A DNA stretch of 64,000 bases from Orrella marina (GTDB lineage: Bacteria; Pseudomonadota; Gammaproteobacteria; Burkholderiales; Burkholderiaceae_B): the NCBI RefSeq assembly GCF_003058465.1, contig NZ_CP028901.1, positions 1,488,001 through 1,552,000 on the forward strand, given 5' to 3'. Below are positions 40,592 to 49,537 of this stretch, in pieces; the first letter of the stretch is position 1; every line of letters begins with the position of its first letter. Both the position numbers and the translations under genes were made by a program. Under the pieces are notes generated by a model, which saw only the letters and a program-made list of their open reading frames with translations, made no database searches and was not told where the DNA came from.

Positions 40592-42342
40592 GGCGTCTCT
40601 CCCGGACCGTCGGAATCATGCATGGTGCGAGTGACATCTTGATCGGCCCACTGGTCCGAGCGCATCGAAGGCTTAAACTGCTCCCACGGGCTTGACTGGT
40701 TTGCATGTGCACCCCATTGATCCTGACCCGCTGGACCCGCAAGAATCTCATCACTGTGTTCACCAATCCAGTCAGCACGCGTCACATCCTGATTTGCAGC
40801 GATGGGTTCAAGCAATCGCCTAGACGGCTCAGACTCGACCTGTGCGAATGTCTGAGCGCGTCGCACCCGGTCACGCATGGACGGGTCGTCAGCCTGCGTG
40901 ATAACTGGTGTAACCAGAATGGCAAGCTCGGTCTGCCTGGATCGCTCATCCTGAACACCCGTCAACCTCTCCAGAAAGCTACCTTCCGGACTCGGCGCTC
41001 CACGATAGTTACTCGATCGATCGCTGGACATGAATCCCGCCAGAACCATGGTCTGACCCGAATAGGCATTGAACTGGGTATTGGCCTTGCGCACCCGCAT
41101 GGCCGGACCTGCGGGCGTGATGATCGATGAATCTACCGCACTGACCTCCACCTCCACGCTCGCGACTATCCGGCCCTGCTCTCCAAGTTCAGGTGTGACG
41201 CTCAGGGAAACCCCATACTTTTTGAACTCTGTGTGGGTGCGACCTTTATCGTCTGTCAATGCGTACGGAACCTCTCCACCAGCAAGAAACGAGGCTGTCT
41301 TGCCGCTGCGAGTCATGAGCTGGGGCTGTGCCAATAGCAGCGCTTCGCCACGGTCAGCCATGGCCTGCAACTCGGAATGTAGAACAGTGTTCAGCCCCAA
41401 CCAGGAGGCAATGCGACCAGGGGCGTTACCGACGTTGCCAGAATTGCCTATACCGCCCTTATTAACCTCACTACCTGTCGACACAAGGCCAAACTGCTGC
41501 ATAGCGCTTTGCCCGAAGGCCGAGGCCTGTCCGGTCTGCCATGCGAGACCAGCAATGCCTCCCGACCCTTGAGCCGTCTGCCATCGCACGCCTAGTTCAC
41601 TCAGCTTGTACGTCGGCATCTCGATGACCATGACATCCAGCATCACCATGGGATCCCAACTCATGCTCGCTGTCATGTCCACAACGTCAGGAAACCTTGC
41701 GAGTATCCTGTCAACGATCTGTCGCTGGCTACTGGTGAGCGACTCTGCCTGCAACAGAATGTGACTCCCTGCAGTCAGGACGCGGACCGTACCCACATCC
41801 TTGAGCAACGACTGTATTTCATCAAGCACCAGTGAGCGGTCAGCTGCATGCACGACGACTCGAAATGATTGCCGCGCTCCCTTTTGACTCCATACATCTA
41901 CGCTGGTTGTACCGGCACGCTTGCCAAAAAGGATGACTTCGTTTGAGTTGTGCGCAGTCGCCTGTAGTGTCTGGCTGTTGCCCACCGCCACCTGTCGTGC
42001 GCCTGGAACCTTCAGCACATGGGCATGTCCGACTTCAAGCTCCAAGACACTCTGGTTAGCCGCGGCAGACTCCGATCCAGTTGCAGACACTTGTCGAGAA
42101 ATCAGAGATCTTGCCGCTTGCGTCTGCGATTGCGCCCGCGCAGCCTTCGGAACATTGCCTGCGCAAGAGACCCGATCGATCCCGGGAGCTGTAATCAGTA
42201 GAATCTGGACTGCCATGGCAATCCACGCCGAGCGCCTCGACTGCCTCCGCCCCGAAAGCTCGCAATCCATTCGGTGCACCCCGATTTCACTCTCAGCGCC
42301 AGCCTGAATACCTTGATCATCAAACCGATATGCGCGCATCAC
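40588..42342 (-). CDS. rcpA: Tad pilus secretin RcpA/CpaC
   Basis: 584 residues. An N-terminal pilus domain (VGHAHVLKVPGARQVAVGNS ... VILFGKRAGTTSVDVWS) and a BON-like segment precede the secretin domain, where LLAQPQLMTRSGKTASFLAGGEVPYAL and VEVEVSAVD are typical. It forms the outer-membrane ring for the pilus. The N-terminal signal is not classical: about 50 residues precede the hydrophobic segment AWIAMAVQILLITAPG. Overlaps both neighbours by four bases. Confidence 0.9.
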   Translation of the reverse strand: MMRAYRFDDQGIQAGAESEIGVHRMDCELSGRRQSRRSAWIAMAVQILLITAPGIDRVSCAGNVPKAARAQSQTQAARSLISRQVSATGSESAAANQSVLELEVGHAHVLKVPGARQVAVGNSQTLQATAHNSNEVILFGKRAGTTSVDVWSQKGARQSFRVVVHAADRSLVLDEIQSLLKDVGTVRVLTAGSHILLQAESLTSSQRQIVDRILARFPDVVDMTASMSWDPMVMLDVMVIEMPTYKLSELGVRWQTAQGSGGIAGLAWQTGQASAFGQSAMQQFGLVSTGSEVNKGGIGNSGNVGNAPGRIASWLGLNTVLHSELQAMADRGEALLLAQPQLMTRSGKTASFLAGGEVPYALTDDKGRTHTEFKKYGVSLSVTPELGEQGRIVASVEVEVSAVDSSIITPAGPAMRVRKANTQFNAYSGQTMVLAGFMSSDRSSNYRGAPSPEGSFLERLTGVQDERSRQTELAILVTPVITQADDPSMRDRVRRAQTFAQVESEPSRRLLEPIAANQDVTRADWIGEHSDEILAGPAGQDQWGAHANQSSPWEQFKPSMRSDQWADQDVTRTMHDSDGPGETP

Positions 42343-43352
42343 GAGTGGTCCTGTGCTGAAGCAGATTCCTGATCTCCGTACAGAATGTCCGGAACCTCCA
42401 GTTGTTCAAACGACGCCTCAACACCCGCGAAACCCGCCAGATGATTGGCCGCCGGTCGCGTATGGAGGGTCTGACCCGATCTTGACCGAGACGTACGAGT
42501 CTGGGAATGAGCACTCCCCTGATCTGTCAATGCAGGCGCGGGCATCTGGACCGCCGTCAGAACCCCACCTTGCTGTGCAGCAATCAGTTTTGCGGCCTGC
42601 TCGGTTGTCACATCGAGAGTGAGGAGCTCCTGCTCATTTTGATAGCCCTCTCCATCAGAGCGACTGACATGCAGGACCCGGATCTGGCTCATGAGCAGCG
42701 ATGTGATACGCCGTCCACGATGCTCAAACGTAACAAAGAGATCAATGTACTCCCCGGGCTGCAACAGGCCAGCGCTTGCAGTGATTCTGCCCACCGGCAA
42801 TGTCACGGCTCTGCGCCCAGGTTCCAGAAGATCCAGAAACTCGTTGGGCTGGGCACGTCTGATCATGGAGAATGTGAGCGGCGTTCCTGCTGCGAGGTCT
42901 TGTGTCAGACGCATACCCAGTAAAGATTCGATCTCGTCTGGTGCAACCGAATCAGGACCCGCCCAACTATGAGGGACTTCCCGCAAGGCTAGATTATGAA
43001 TATCAATTTCGATTCCTGATTGCAGGTTTTCCGCCGCCACGATGCGCTCGACCAGTGTCGGGCCTTCGGTCCCCGGTGACGTGGATTGCCGGGTGTTCAT
43101 ATACTGATTAACTGCGTAGATCGTCGCGCCCGCAAGCACGACTGGCGCGGCCAGACGCAAACCCCATTTTCTGAGTGCAGAGGGTTGACGGTGCCGGGAA
43201 GAAACGACTGTCGAGACCTGCGAGGCCTGGGTACCTGGTGGCAGGCTGCGCTGAACAGCCCCCGCCATTCCTTTGGCTGGTGGCGCTGCCGGACCAGAAG
43301 ATGGCCCCGCCGACACTTTATCCGGATTGGGATGCGATGCAGATGATGTCAT
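42339..43352 (-). CDS. rcpC: Tad pilus assembly protein RcpC/CpaB
   Basis: 337 residues. One transmembrane helix (LRLAAPVVLAGATIYAVNQY) is followed by a SAF-type domain with VVAAENLQSGIEI-like sequence and LRLTQDLAAGTPLTFSMI-like elements, then the RcpC region (GRRAVTLPVGRITASAGLLQ, PGEYIDLFVTF). It is thought to sit in the periplasm and help gate or modify the secretin channel. A 171-base gap with a hairpin at about 43477-43507 separates it from the gene upstream. Confidence 0.88.
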   Translation of the reverse strand: MTSSASHPNPDKVSAGPSSGPAAPPAKGMAGAVQRSLPPGTQASQVSTVVSSRHRQPSALRKWGLRLAAPVVLAGATIYAVNQYMNTRQSTSPGTEGPTLVERIVAAENLQSGIEIDIHNLALREVPHSWAGPDSVAPDEIESLLGMRLTQDLAAGTPLTFSMIRRAQPNEFLDLLEPGRRAVTLPVGRITASAGLLQPGEYIDLFVTFEHRGRRITSLLMSQIRVLHVSRSDGEGYQNEQELLTLDVTTEQAAKLIAAQQGGVLTAVQMPAPALTDQGSAHSQTRTSRSRSGQTLHTRPAANHLAGFAGVEASFEQLEVPDILYGDQESASAQDHS

Positions 43353-43523
43353 ACGAGCGATTGACTGAAACAGTTAGTTACTTGCGGGTGGGTCAGATTC
43401 GACCAGATACCACCTCTCACGGTACACAAGACAAAGTGACACCCGGTCTGTCAAGCGTGAACCCGGCAATGGCCAGCCAGTCCAGGCCGGGCCGGGCTGT
43501 CTGGCCACGCGAACGCCGGAGGA

Positions 43524-44384
43524 TCAACTTCCTTCCCTGTATCGCTTCAGTGGCGGCGTAGACCTGCCTGCTTTCCTGGATGTCTGGATCTTTGAGGAAA
43601 CAGGATGGCGCTTCTCCTGATTTTCAAGTGCCGAATCGCCCTGCACTTCACGCTCGACCGGATCTGTCTTTGATACGTCTGCACGGCTCAAACTATCCTC
43701 AAGCAACCAGTCAGGCTCAAGCTGATCAGACAGGTCCGGACCCTTTCCTGCGTGGAGATCACTGTTGAGCCTTCTGTTGCTGTCGGAGTTGCGCTGGCGT
43801 TGCGCATTGCGACGCATGGCTGCAAAGCCCTCTTCACCAACCAGATCTTGGCCATGCAACCCGACCTCACGCAAAGAGGAGTAGAGAATTCTGCTCTGGT
43901 CTTCATCAAGCTCATCAACCAGGGCGTGAAGACGCCATGAAACATCTTTGTCCTGACCCAGCAATGTGACAGAGGACTCTCCCACAAAGGCATCTGTCAC
44001 ACCCTCGTTGCGATCAAGAAACTCTTGCGTCCACTCCTCCACAGACTGTTTTGAGCAGAAGCTCTCGAAGGTGACACACAGACCACCCACAATCCGGGCA
44101 ACCGGCTGCACCACGCATCGCGAAACATTGCCCATGGAGAACATGGGCTCGGTTTCGTCGTAGTAGCAGTCCATCGGACTATCCCCACCGGTCAGAATGG
44201 AAAATGTGTATGACATGAGCGTGATCGGAACGCTCCAGTAACCCGTTGATGCGTAGGCATAACCAGTCAAACGCGTCATGATCCCCAGCAACAGCAGGAG
44301 GCTGATAGAGATCAAGAGCACCGTGCGGCGGACACCCCGCTTTGCTGGCACACCAACTGTCTGACAAACAGAACCATTCTTCAA
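43524..44384 (-). CDS. Hypothetical membrane-anchored protein of the Tad operon
   Basis: 286 residues, unrecognised. A transmembrane helix at about 21-40 (VLLISISLLLLLGIM), perhaps a second near 50-64, then a hydrophilic part with four cysteines (C73, C90, C103, C110 region) and an acidic and basic low-complexity tail. It overlaps the TadE-like gene by four bases (ATGA), so it belongs to the operon. Possibly a lineage-specific assembly factor. Confidence 0.7.
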   Translation of the reverse strand: MKNGSVCQTVGVPAKRGVRRTVLLISISLLLLLGIMTRLTGYAYASTGYWSVPITLMSYTFSILTGGDSPMDCYYDETEPMFSMGNVSRCVVQPVARIVGGLCVTFESFCSKQSVEEWTQEFLDRNEGVTDAFVGESSVTLLGQDKDVSWRLHALVDELDEDQSRILYSSLREVGLHGQDLVGEEGFAAMRRNAQRQRNSDSNRRLNSDLHAGKGPDLSDQLEPDWLLEDSLSRADVSKTDPVEREVQGDSALENQEKRHPVSSKIQTSRKAGRSTPPLKRYREGS

Positions 44385-45322
44385 AAAATATCTCCAGCTA
44401 CGTCAACAATCTCTTTCACAACGGCCATCACGCCAGTTGGCTTTTCGGGAACTTCAAAATCAGACACATCACTCCATCTGGACAACCAGTCCGTTGGCGC
44501 AGCCTTGCGATCCCACGGCTGATCGACCTTGGTGGTCATTGGGGAGAGCCGCTTGACCAGTGCCCGGCTCGGCCTGGTCGCGCTCTGCCAGAGGTCCTCG
44601 GACACATCTATCCGGTCGATCGTGTCGTGGGTATAGGCAACAGCAGCGCTTCCACGAAGCTGCCAGGCGTGATTGCCATAGATAGACAGGGATTTCGCCT
44701 GCACCCACTGCATCGGGCCATCCATGATCTGAGTCAAATGCAGGTTCTCACCTAACAGCGCTCGGTCGACGTCCTGCGTATCAACTTGCCGCCCTTGACC
44801 AATCCAGGCACGAGACCTTCTATCCGTACCGAGCACCTTCGCGCCAAAACGATTCAATGCTCGCCATGCACGATGGGGTTCGATCTCATCAATCTTGTCT
44901 GCCAGCATTTCTGCGCCCATGCTTCGGCCGGATTGCAAGATGGAACGTCCGATTGCCACTCCCACTCCTGTCTTCTGACCCGGCAGGGGAATCTTTGCCC
45001 CCACACGACTCAGCAATGGATCGATCAGACTGATGCCAATCTTCTTGACGCTATCCCATATCGTGCGAGGCACCCCCTGCTCTGGACCCGTCATACTGCT
45101 TGTCGATACGTCCTGATGACCCAGCGCCACGACCAATGCAGCAGTGTGGGTGCCAACCAGATCCTGATGCCATTGCGCTTGCTCCCTGAACCCTGCTTTT
45201 ACGGCGAGAAACAGCGTGGTCGCCAGTGTCAGTACCACGCACGCTTCAGCGAGAGCCTGCCCAGCCTGCCCTGACCGCACACCCTGGCCGGATGAGATCC
45301 CCCTAACAATTGCTCTTACCAT
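44381..45322 (-). CDS. TadE-like pseudopilin of the Tad operon
   Basis: 313 residues. The N-terminus has a prepilin-peptidase-type site: G then Q-A-L-A-E with glutamate at +5, followed by a hydrophobic helix (ACVVLTLATTLFLAV). Pseudopilins TadE/TadF share this layout, but this protein is longer, with a large unrecognised C-terminal region (ARPSRALVKRLSPM, AAPTDWLSRWSDV). It overlaps the TadG-like gene upstream by seven bases. Confidence 0.75.
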   Translation of the reverse strand: MVRAIVRGISSGQGVRSGQAGQALAEACVVLTLATTLFLAVKAGFREQAQWHQDLVGTHTAALVVALGHQDVSTSSMTGPEQGVPRTIWDSVKKIGISLIDPLLSRVGAKIPLPGQKTGVGVAIGRSILQSGRSMGAEMLADKIDEIEPHRAWRALNRFGAKVLGTDRRSRAWIGQGRQVDTQDVDRALLGENLHLTQIMDGPMQWVQAKSLSIYGNHAWQLRGSAAVAYTHDTIDRIDVSEDLWQSATRPSRALVKRLSPMTTKVDQPWDRKAAPTDWLSRWSDVSDFEVPEKPTGVMAVVKEIVDVAGDIF

Positions 45323-46737
45323 GGCCGCCAGCCTTCATCAGTCACTGGAACCTGACGGGCTAACCAGAATGGCTGCAGCAGGCTGAATCGCTCTGAGGTG
45401 GACCCGGACCGCCCATCGAACCGGTCGTATTCGACTGTTGCAGCGGCGCTTGCTCTAAGATAGGAAGGCCAGTCCGCTCGCTCGGCGTCAATCAATCCCT
45501 TCTGTGCAAGGCGTATACGCCAGGCGCGCCCACTCAGTGTGGACAAGGGGATCTGAGTATGGATCGTGATAATCGCGTCAGCCTCCTGATGCGGTAGTTC
45601 GTAAGGAACGGGATACGCTGTGCGCTTCCACTGTATAGAGTCCACAAGGCTACGGGCGCGTGACATGCCGTTCGAGAACGGATAAACCAGACTCCATGCT
45701 GCGTTTCCAAGGGACGTCACAAAGCCCCTGAAGGTGACCTTGCTGAAATTCTCAGGCACATCGATGACGGTCCGCTGTGTGTCGTCATCATCATTCATGC
45801 CCACACTACGTCGCCCGACATGCTTGACCGTCAGATCCGCCCAGCCCATCGGGTACTCCCTGAAGTAGCAATACTCTGGCAACGGCATGACTTTGTGATA
45901 TGCCTCGGTATCCTCGGTGCTCCAGTTACCATCTGCCTTGATCACGGTTTCACCCCTGCGAACCAGGACATGTTTGAGCCATGGGCACATTGGATAGAAC
46001 GGGGATCCCGCAAACTTGAAATCCATTCGGGCGTCGAGATACTCATGCCGCTCGATGACAGCGTCCACCCAGGCCTGCCAGCGATCGCTGTCCTGAACGG
46101 CTCGAACCTTGGCTGGCAAACCTCCCGCATTGACAACCTGAACCGATACCTTTGGATCGGCCCCCCGAGTTGCCCCCAGGTTTCTGCGCAAAATCTCACG
46201 CACAATGGCCTCGGTTCTTACGGGAAGCTGTTTGTGCAAGCTGCGTCGTGCCTGTAAAAGCCGGATTTTTAGCAGTTCATCATGATGTTCGAACGCTTTC
46301 TTCAGGTCCTTCATGGCATTGGCATCCTTGCCCTTGGTCGAACTCGTGAACGCATCCGCATACTGCTTTCCAAAGAAGCTGCCGATCAACGAAGGAGGCG
46401 GATCTCTTTGCTCCACCTTCTGCGCCATTCTCCGCCTCATCTCCCAGGCACTGGCTAGCGTCATCAAATGAGCCATAGCGACCTGATGTGCCATCTCGGT
46501 TCGATTCAGCATGGCATGCGCATTCATTATTCTGGCGTGCCATTGGGCAGCACCGAGCGCAGCGGCGGCAGTCGCCTGATCAAGCGACTGTTGAGTCATG
46601 AGCAGTTGCGACAGTGACGCGCGATGCTGCCAGGCAATCACAGCCACGCCCATCATCAGGACGGCCAGCACCATGATCGCACCACGCTGTTGCCTCAAAC
46701 GCTCGCGTCGTACACGCCGCACTCGTTGCACGATCAA
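45316..46737 (-). CDS. TadG-like pilus assembly protein
   Basis: 473 residues. The N-terminus RRERLRQQRGAIMVLAVLMM followed by a hydrophobic helix and SLDQATAAAALGAAQWHARI is the TadG pattern (a G-A site, then one helix). The long C-terminal part is predicted periplasmic, with no von Willebrand domain that I could identify. Starts four bases after the pilin-like gene and overlaps the next by seven. Confidence 0.75.
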   Translation of the reverse strand: MIVQRVRRVRRERLRQQRGAIMVLAVLMMGVAVIAWQHRASLSQLLMTQQSLDQATAAAALGAAQWHARIMNAHAMLNRTEMAHQVAMAHLMTLASAWEMRRRMAQKVEQRDPPPSLIGSFFGKQYADAFTSSTKGKDANAMKDLKKAFEHHDELLKIRLLQARRSLHKQLPVRTEAIVREILRRNLGATRGADPKVSVQVVNAGGLPAKVRAVQDSDRWQAWVDAVIERHEYLDARMDFKFAGSPFYPMCPWLKHVLVRRGETVIKADGNWSTEDTEAYHKVMPLPEYCYFREYPMGWADLTVKHVGRRSVGMNDDDDTQRTVIDVPENFSKVTFRGFVTSLGNAAWSLVYPFSNGMSRARSLVDSIQWKRTAYPVPYELPHQEADAIITIHTQIPLSTLSGRAWRIRLAQKGLIDAERADWPSYLRASAAATVEYDRFDGRSGSTSERFSLLQPFWLARQVPVTDEGWRPW

Positions 46738-46741
46738 AGTC

Positions 46742-47206
46742 TCACTGTTCCTGGTTGCCGTATGACTTGAGTGACTTCAGACGCTTTTGCTTGATCGCAT
46801 CGCCTGATGCAGTTCTCGCTGCATCAACCGCCTGGGTGGCACTTTCTCCCGAGAGCTCCTTGGCCAGTCCGGCCACCTGCGCTCGGATGACCTGCCCAAA
46901 AGACTGATAAACAGCAATCGCCGCAACTGCAACCAATGCAACAATAACGAGATACTCGGTCATGGCCTGACCGCGCTGACGCCTGAGTCCCTGCTGAGAG
47001 TGACACACTGGACGACGATGTCCAGACGCAGGTATCGCTGCAAGCCGGGCCCGCTCCCCTTGTACGGATTGGGCCGTGGACTCAACCGATGGGACCCCGT
47101 GACCGTGCAAGCAATTGGCTTTGGAATGAACTGGCGCTAGGACAGCATCGCGTTTATCAGCGTTGTAGCGTGCAGCATCGGTAGAAAAATATTGAAATGA
47201 AGGCAT
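46742..47206 (-). CDS. Flp-type pilin-like protein with long leader
   Basis: 154 residues from the ATG at 47206, which has AGGAGA upstream. The pilin signature is RQRG then QAMTEYLVIVALVAVAAI: cleavage after G with Glu at +5 and Tyr at +6, as in Flp pilins. The mature part would be 75 residues. The leader of about 79 residues is far longer than the usual 10-25; a GTG at 47008 would give a leader of 13 residues but lacks a ribosome site. It could be the major pilin, or a minor one if flp lies elsewhere. Confidence 0.75.
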   Translation of the reverse strand: MPSFQYFSTDAARYNADKRDAVLAPVHSKANCLHGHGVPSVESTAQSVQGERARLAAIPASGHRRPVCHSQQGLRRQRGQAMTEYLVIVALVAVAAIAVYQSFGQVIRAQVAGLAKELSGESATQAVDAARTASGDAIKQKRLKSLKSYGNQEQ

Positions 47207-47243
47207 GAATGGTCTCCTGCGACAAGGAGACGAGAGTTTGCAG

Positions 47244-47429
47244 TCAACAGCCACGCATCTCAATTCGCAATGACCGCGTTGCAAAGACTGCGAACAGGAA
47301 CACTCCCAATCCGGGAACTACGTGTGCGGTGACCACCAGGAGAACACTAACAATTTGAAATAAAACAGAAAAACAAGCCATTCCAAGGCTGATCCCAGAT
47401 CGCCTGACATCGTATTTCTGCTCAAACAC
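47244..47429 (-). CDS. Small hypothetical membrane protein upstream of the pilin gene
   Basis: 61 residues from GTG, with two hydrophobic segments (GISLGMACFSVLFQIVSVLL and VVPGLGVFLFAVFA). It lies 37 bases before the pilin-like ATG on the same strand. No pilin or peptidase motif is present and the ribosome site is weak, so this could be a chance frame in the operon leader. Confidence 0.35.
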   Translation of the reverse strand: MFEQKYDVRRSGISLGMACFSVLFQIVSVLLVVTAHVVPGLGVFLFAVFATRSLRIEMRGC

Positions 47430-47493
47430 TGTCGCTCTTGATCCGGCTCAAAACATCACACTGTCGGACTTGAAGTCTATGAACTCTCCCACC

Positions 47494-47720
47494 GGTGCTG
47501 ATCAACAACATCAAGACGGCCAGCGCCCGCGGTGCCAGAAACCGCTTTACCGAACACCTTGCGGCTTTCTACAAGAAACCGCAGTTCTGGCACCGCGCCT
47601 GTTTTGTCGGCAGTGTCGGCAGCGCAACGCTTGCCCCCCCTGCTGTCCGGTCGGCTTCGCCTAAAGGTTCACACGCGAACCAGTCGGACTAGCAAGGGCA
47701 ATGCGCGGGCAATTGTTCAA
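47494..47720 (+). mobile_element. Truncated IS200/IS605-type element (relic)
   Basis: The stretch matches 62706-63034 of the intact IS200-type element nearly base for base from GATCAACAACATCAAGACGG to GCGCGGGCAA, but 106 bp are missing between two CGCTTG hexamers. The loss removes the catalytic-tyrosine region of TnpA; the left half of the element is also gone. It is inert and lies upstream of the Tad operon's first gene. The remaining 47430-47926 region shows no gene. Confidence 0.85.
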
Positions 47721-47926
47721 GTGTCGATCAATCGGTACAGAGGGCCTCCCAAGAGATTGGTTCGGGCCAAGTCCTGTCATCGATAAGAGGATGTCAATCG
47801 CGCCATCTTCATTGTGTGCGACCCAGGTAGATAACGGTCAGCGAGGCTCGTCGGATACCGAGACTGCGTTGCGGGAGGTTGGAGCGGGTTGTCGGAACAC
47901 CTGTTTCCCATGAAGACGACTTGCTG

Positions 47927-48889
47927 TCACCTGAGTTCAGCAATTACCAGTTCACATGTCACCAGAACCGGATTCTCGCCACGCGATAGCCTTCCACGAT
48001 GGACACCTCCCTGATAATCAATCAGTGCCACATCCAGCTGTGCGACGACGCACTCCCGTGACGCCATCTGATCTGTCTCGTTTCGCATCAAATCACTCGT
48101 GACCAGACCCTTCTCGATCATAAGCTCCGTAACAAATGGATCGACAACTCGCCCATCGTCAAACATTGCGCCGACCGTACTGCCAACACCGCCAAGCACC
48201 TGCGCCTGACGAAGGTTATTGTCCCGACAGAAAGTCTCGATTGCCTCACAGAGGTCCACGTTGGGCGCAATGCGCAAGCACCACCCTGCCTGGATCTCGC
48301 TCGTCTCACCACAATGTGACACACTGGCTGCGGTTGTTCCGGTAGAGTTCAAGGAGTCTGAATGATTCGACGACCTGGGCATCTCGGCCAGTTCTCGCGG
48401 CTTGAACAAACTGAAGTTGGTATGAACATCCTGACAGACCACAAATCCCGCACCACCTAGTAACGTCAGTTCGACCTCCATTGGCGCATCAAGCACAGTT
48501 TCATCCGGCAGAAGATGTCCGCAATGCCAGAAGCCATCGGCGTCGTACCAGCTCGCGTGGCAATGCAACCAGAGCTCGTCGCCTTTAAGTCCGATGGTGA
48601 CTGCGCCGGTTTCAAGTGCAAGCGGTGCATCTGGCACATGCCGATCGCTGTAGTACACGGCATGCTCGGGCGATCTGGATAATGCCGGCAACACATAGAC
48701 GACCGGCCAGAGCGAAGACTTCCCTAACCGCGCAACCGCGCTCTGACATGCATACTGCCGTAACAGACCTGCAAATCCTTCAAGCAGCGTGCTGCCCGCC
48801 TCAATACGAGTTCTAACAGTACGCAACTGTGCAGGCAGGGCCAGCACAGCTGGCTCAATTACAGGTCCTGGATGGCGAATGCTACGCAT
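47927..48889 (-). CDS. Double PPC (DUF296)-domain protein
   Basis: 320 residues made of two PPC/DUF296 units. Unit 1 has HCHASWYDADGFWHCGHLLP, the H-x-H...GHL motif thought to hold metal; unit 2 begins LRIAPNVDLCEAIETFCRDN with VLGGVGSTVGAMF but its HxH motif is replaced. Single PPC proteins occur widely in bacteria and in plant AT-hook proteins; fusion of two is less usual. Function unknown. It ends up six bases from dtd on the same strand. Confidence 0.8.
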   Translation of the reverse strand: MRSIRHPGPVIEPAVLALPAQLRTVRTRIEAGSTLLEGFAGLLRQYACQSAVARLGKSSLWPVVYVLPALSRSPEHAVYYSDRHVPDAPLALETGAVTIGLKGDELWLHCHASWYDADGFWHCGHLLPDETVLDAPMEVELTLLGGAGFVVCQDVHTNFSLFKPRELAEMPRSSNHSDSLNSTGTTAASVSHCGETSEIQAGWCLRIAPNVDLCEAIETFCRDNNLRQAQVLGGVGSTVGAMFDDGRVVDPFVTELMIEKGLVTSDLMRNETDQMASRECVVAQLDVALIDYQGGVHRGRLSRGENPVLVTCELVIAELR

Positions 48890-48895
48890 GATGGT

Positions 48896-49345
48896 TCAAA
48901 CCTCACCTGTCATCTCGATTGGAATGGTCACCGGTCCGTCGTTGAGCAAACTGACTTTCATGTCAGCCCCGAAGACACCACATTGCACCACGGGGTGGGC
49001 GGCTTTGGCTAGACTGACCAGCAGATCGTAATCCTGCCGCGCTTTCTCGGGAGGCAGGGCACCAGTAAAGCTTGGGCGATTGCCTTTGGAAACGTCTGCC
49101 GCCAACGTGAACTGCGAAACAAGAAGCAGCCCCCCCTGCACGTCCTGCAGTGAGCGATTCATCTTGCCGGTCTCGTCAGAAAATATCCTGAGCTTGAGAA
49201 CTTTGCCCAGCATGCGACCAATCAGATCGGGATGATCCCCCGGCTGTGAACACACCAGCACCAGCAACCCCTGATTGATTGCAGCGACTATTTCGCCATC
49301 AACCTGCACACTCGCCTGGTTTACCCTCTGAATCACAACTCGCAA
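48896..49345 (-). CDS. dtd: D-aminoacyl-tRNA deacylase
   Basis: 149 residues, family length. It removes D-amino acids (and glycine mischarged on tRNA-Ala). The key motifs SQFTLAAD and the cross-subunit N-x-GPVTIPI (Gly-cisPro) are intact. A run of seven G within the gene keeps the frame, unlike the shortened runs in four other genes of the window. Confidence 0.96.
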   Translation of the reverse strand: MRVVIQRVNQASVQVDGEIVAAINQGLLVLVCSQPGDHPDLIGRMLGKVLKLRIFSDETGKMNRSLQDVQGGLLLVSQFTLAADVSKGNRPSFTGALPPEKARQDYDLLVSLAKAAHPVVQCGVFGADMKVSLLNDGPVTIPIEMTGEV

Positions 49346-49444
49346 CGTCTGCCTCCTGGCATATTGAACGCATCACACCATCACGGGCATGCCCCGTCCC
49401 CGTGTAACCAAAACCACAAGTTTATGCGCTAGAATCCCTTCCGG

Positions 49445-49530
49445 GCCTGAGGACGACCTCTGGCTGTCGCTCGAGTCGATCACATTTCGGATGATCTGTG
49501 GGCATCTCCCGGGACGACCCGGTCATGGAG
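49445..49530 (+). promoter_or_regulatory. Guanidine-II (mini-ykkC) riboswitch
   Basis: Two hairpins capped by ACGA: GAGG-ACGA-CCTC (49449-49460, extended by GCC/GGC) and CCGGG-ACGA-CCCGG (49509-49522). Paired hairpins with ACGR loops define the guanidine-II class, which turns on exporters when guanidinium binds. The gdx ribosome site (GGAG, 49527-49530) follows the second hairpin at once, so control of translation is likely. The linker of about 48 nt is on the long side. Confidence 0.88.
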
Positions 49531-49537
49531 TGTCATC

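Noticed and set aside
41069..41572. 167-codon plus-strand frame inside rcpA
   Set aside because: Antisense shadow of a well-supported secretin gene in an overlapping operon; no family match.
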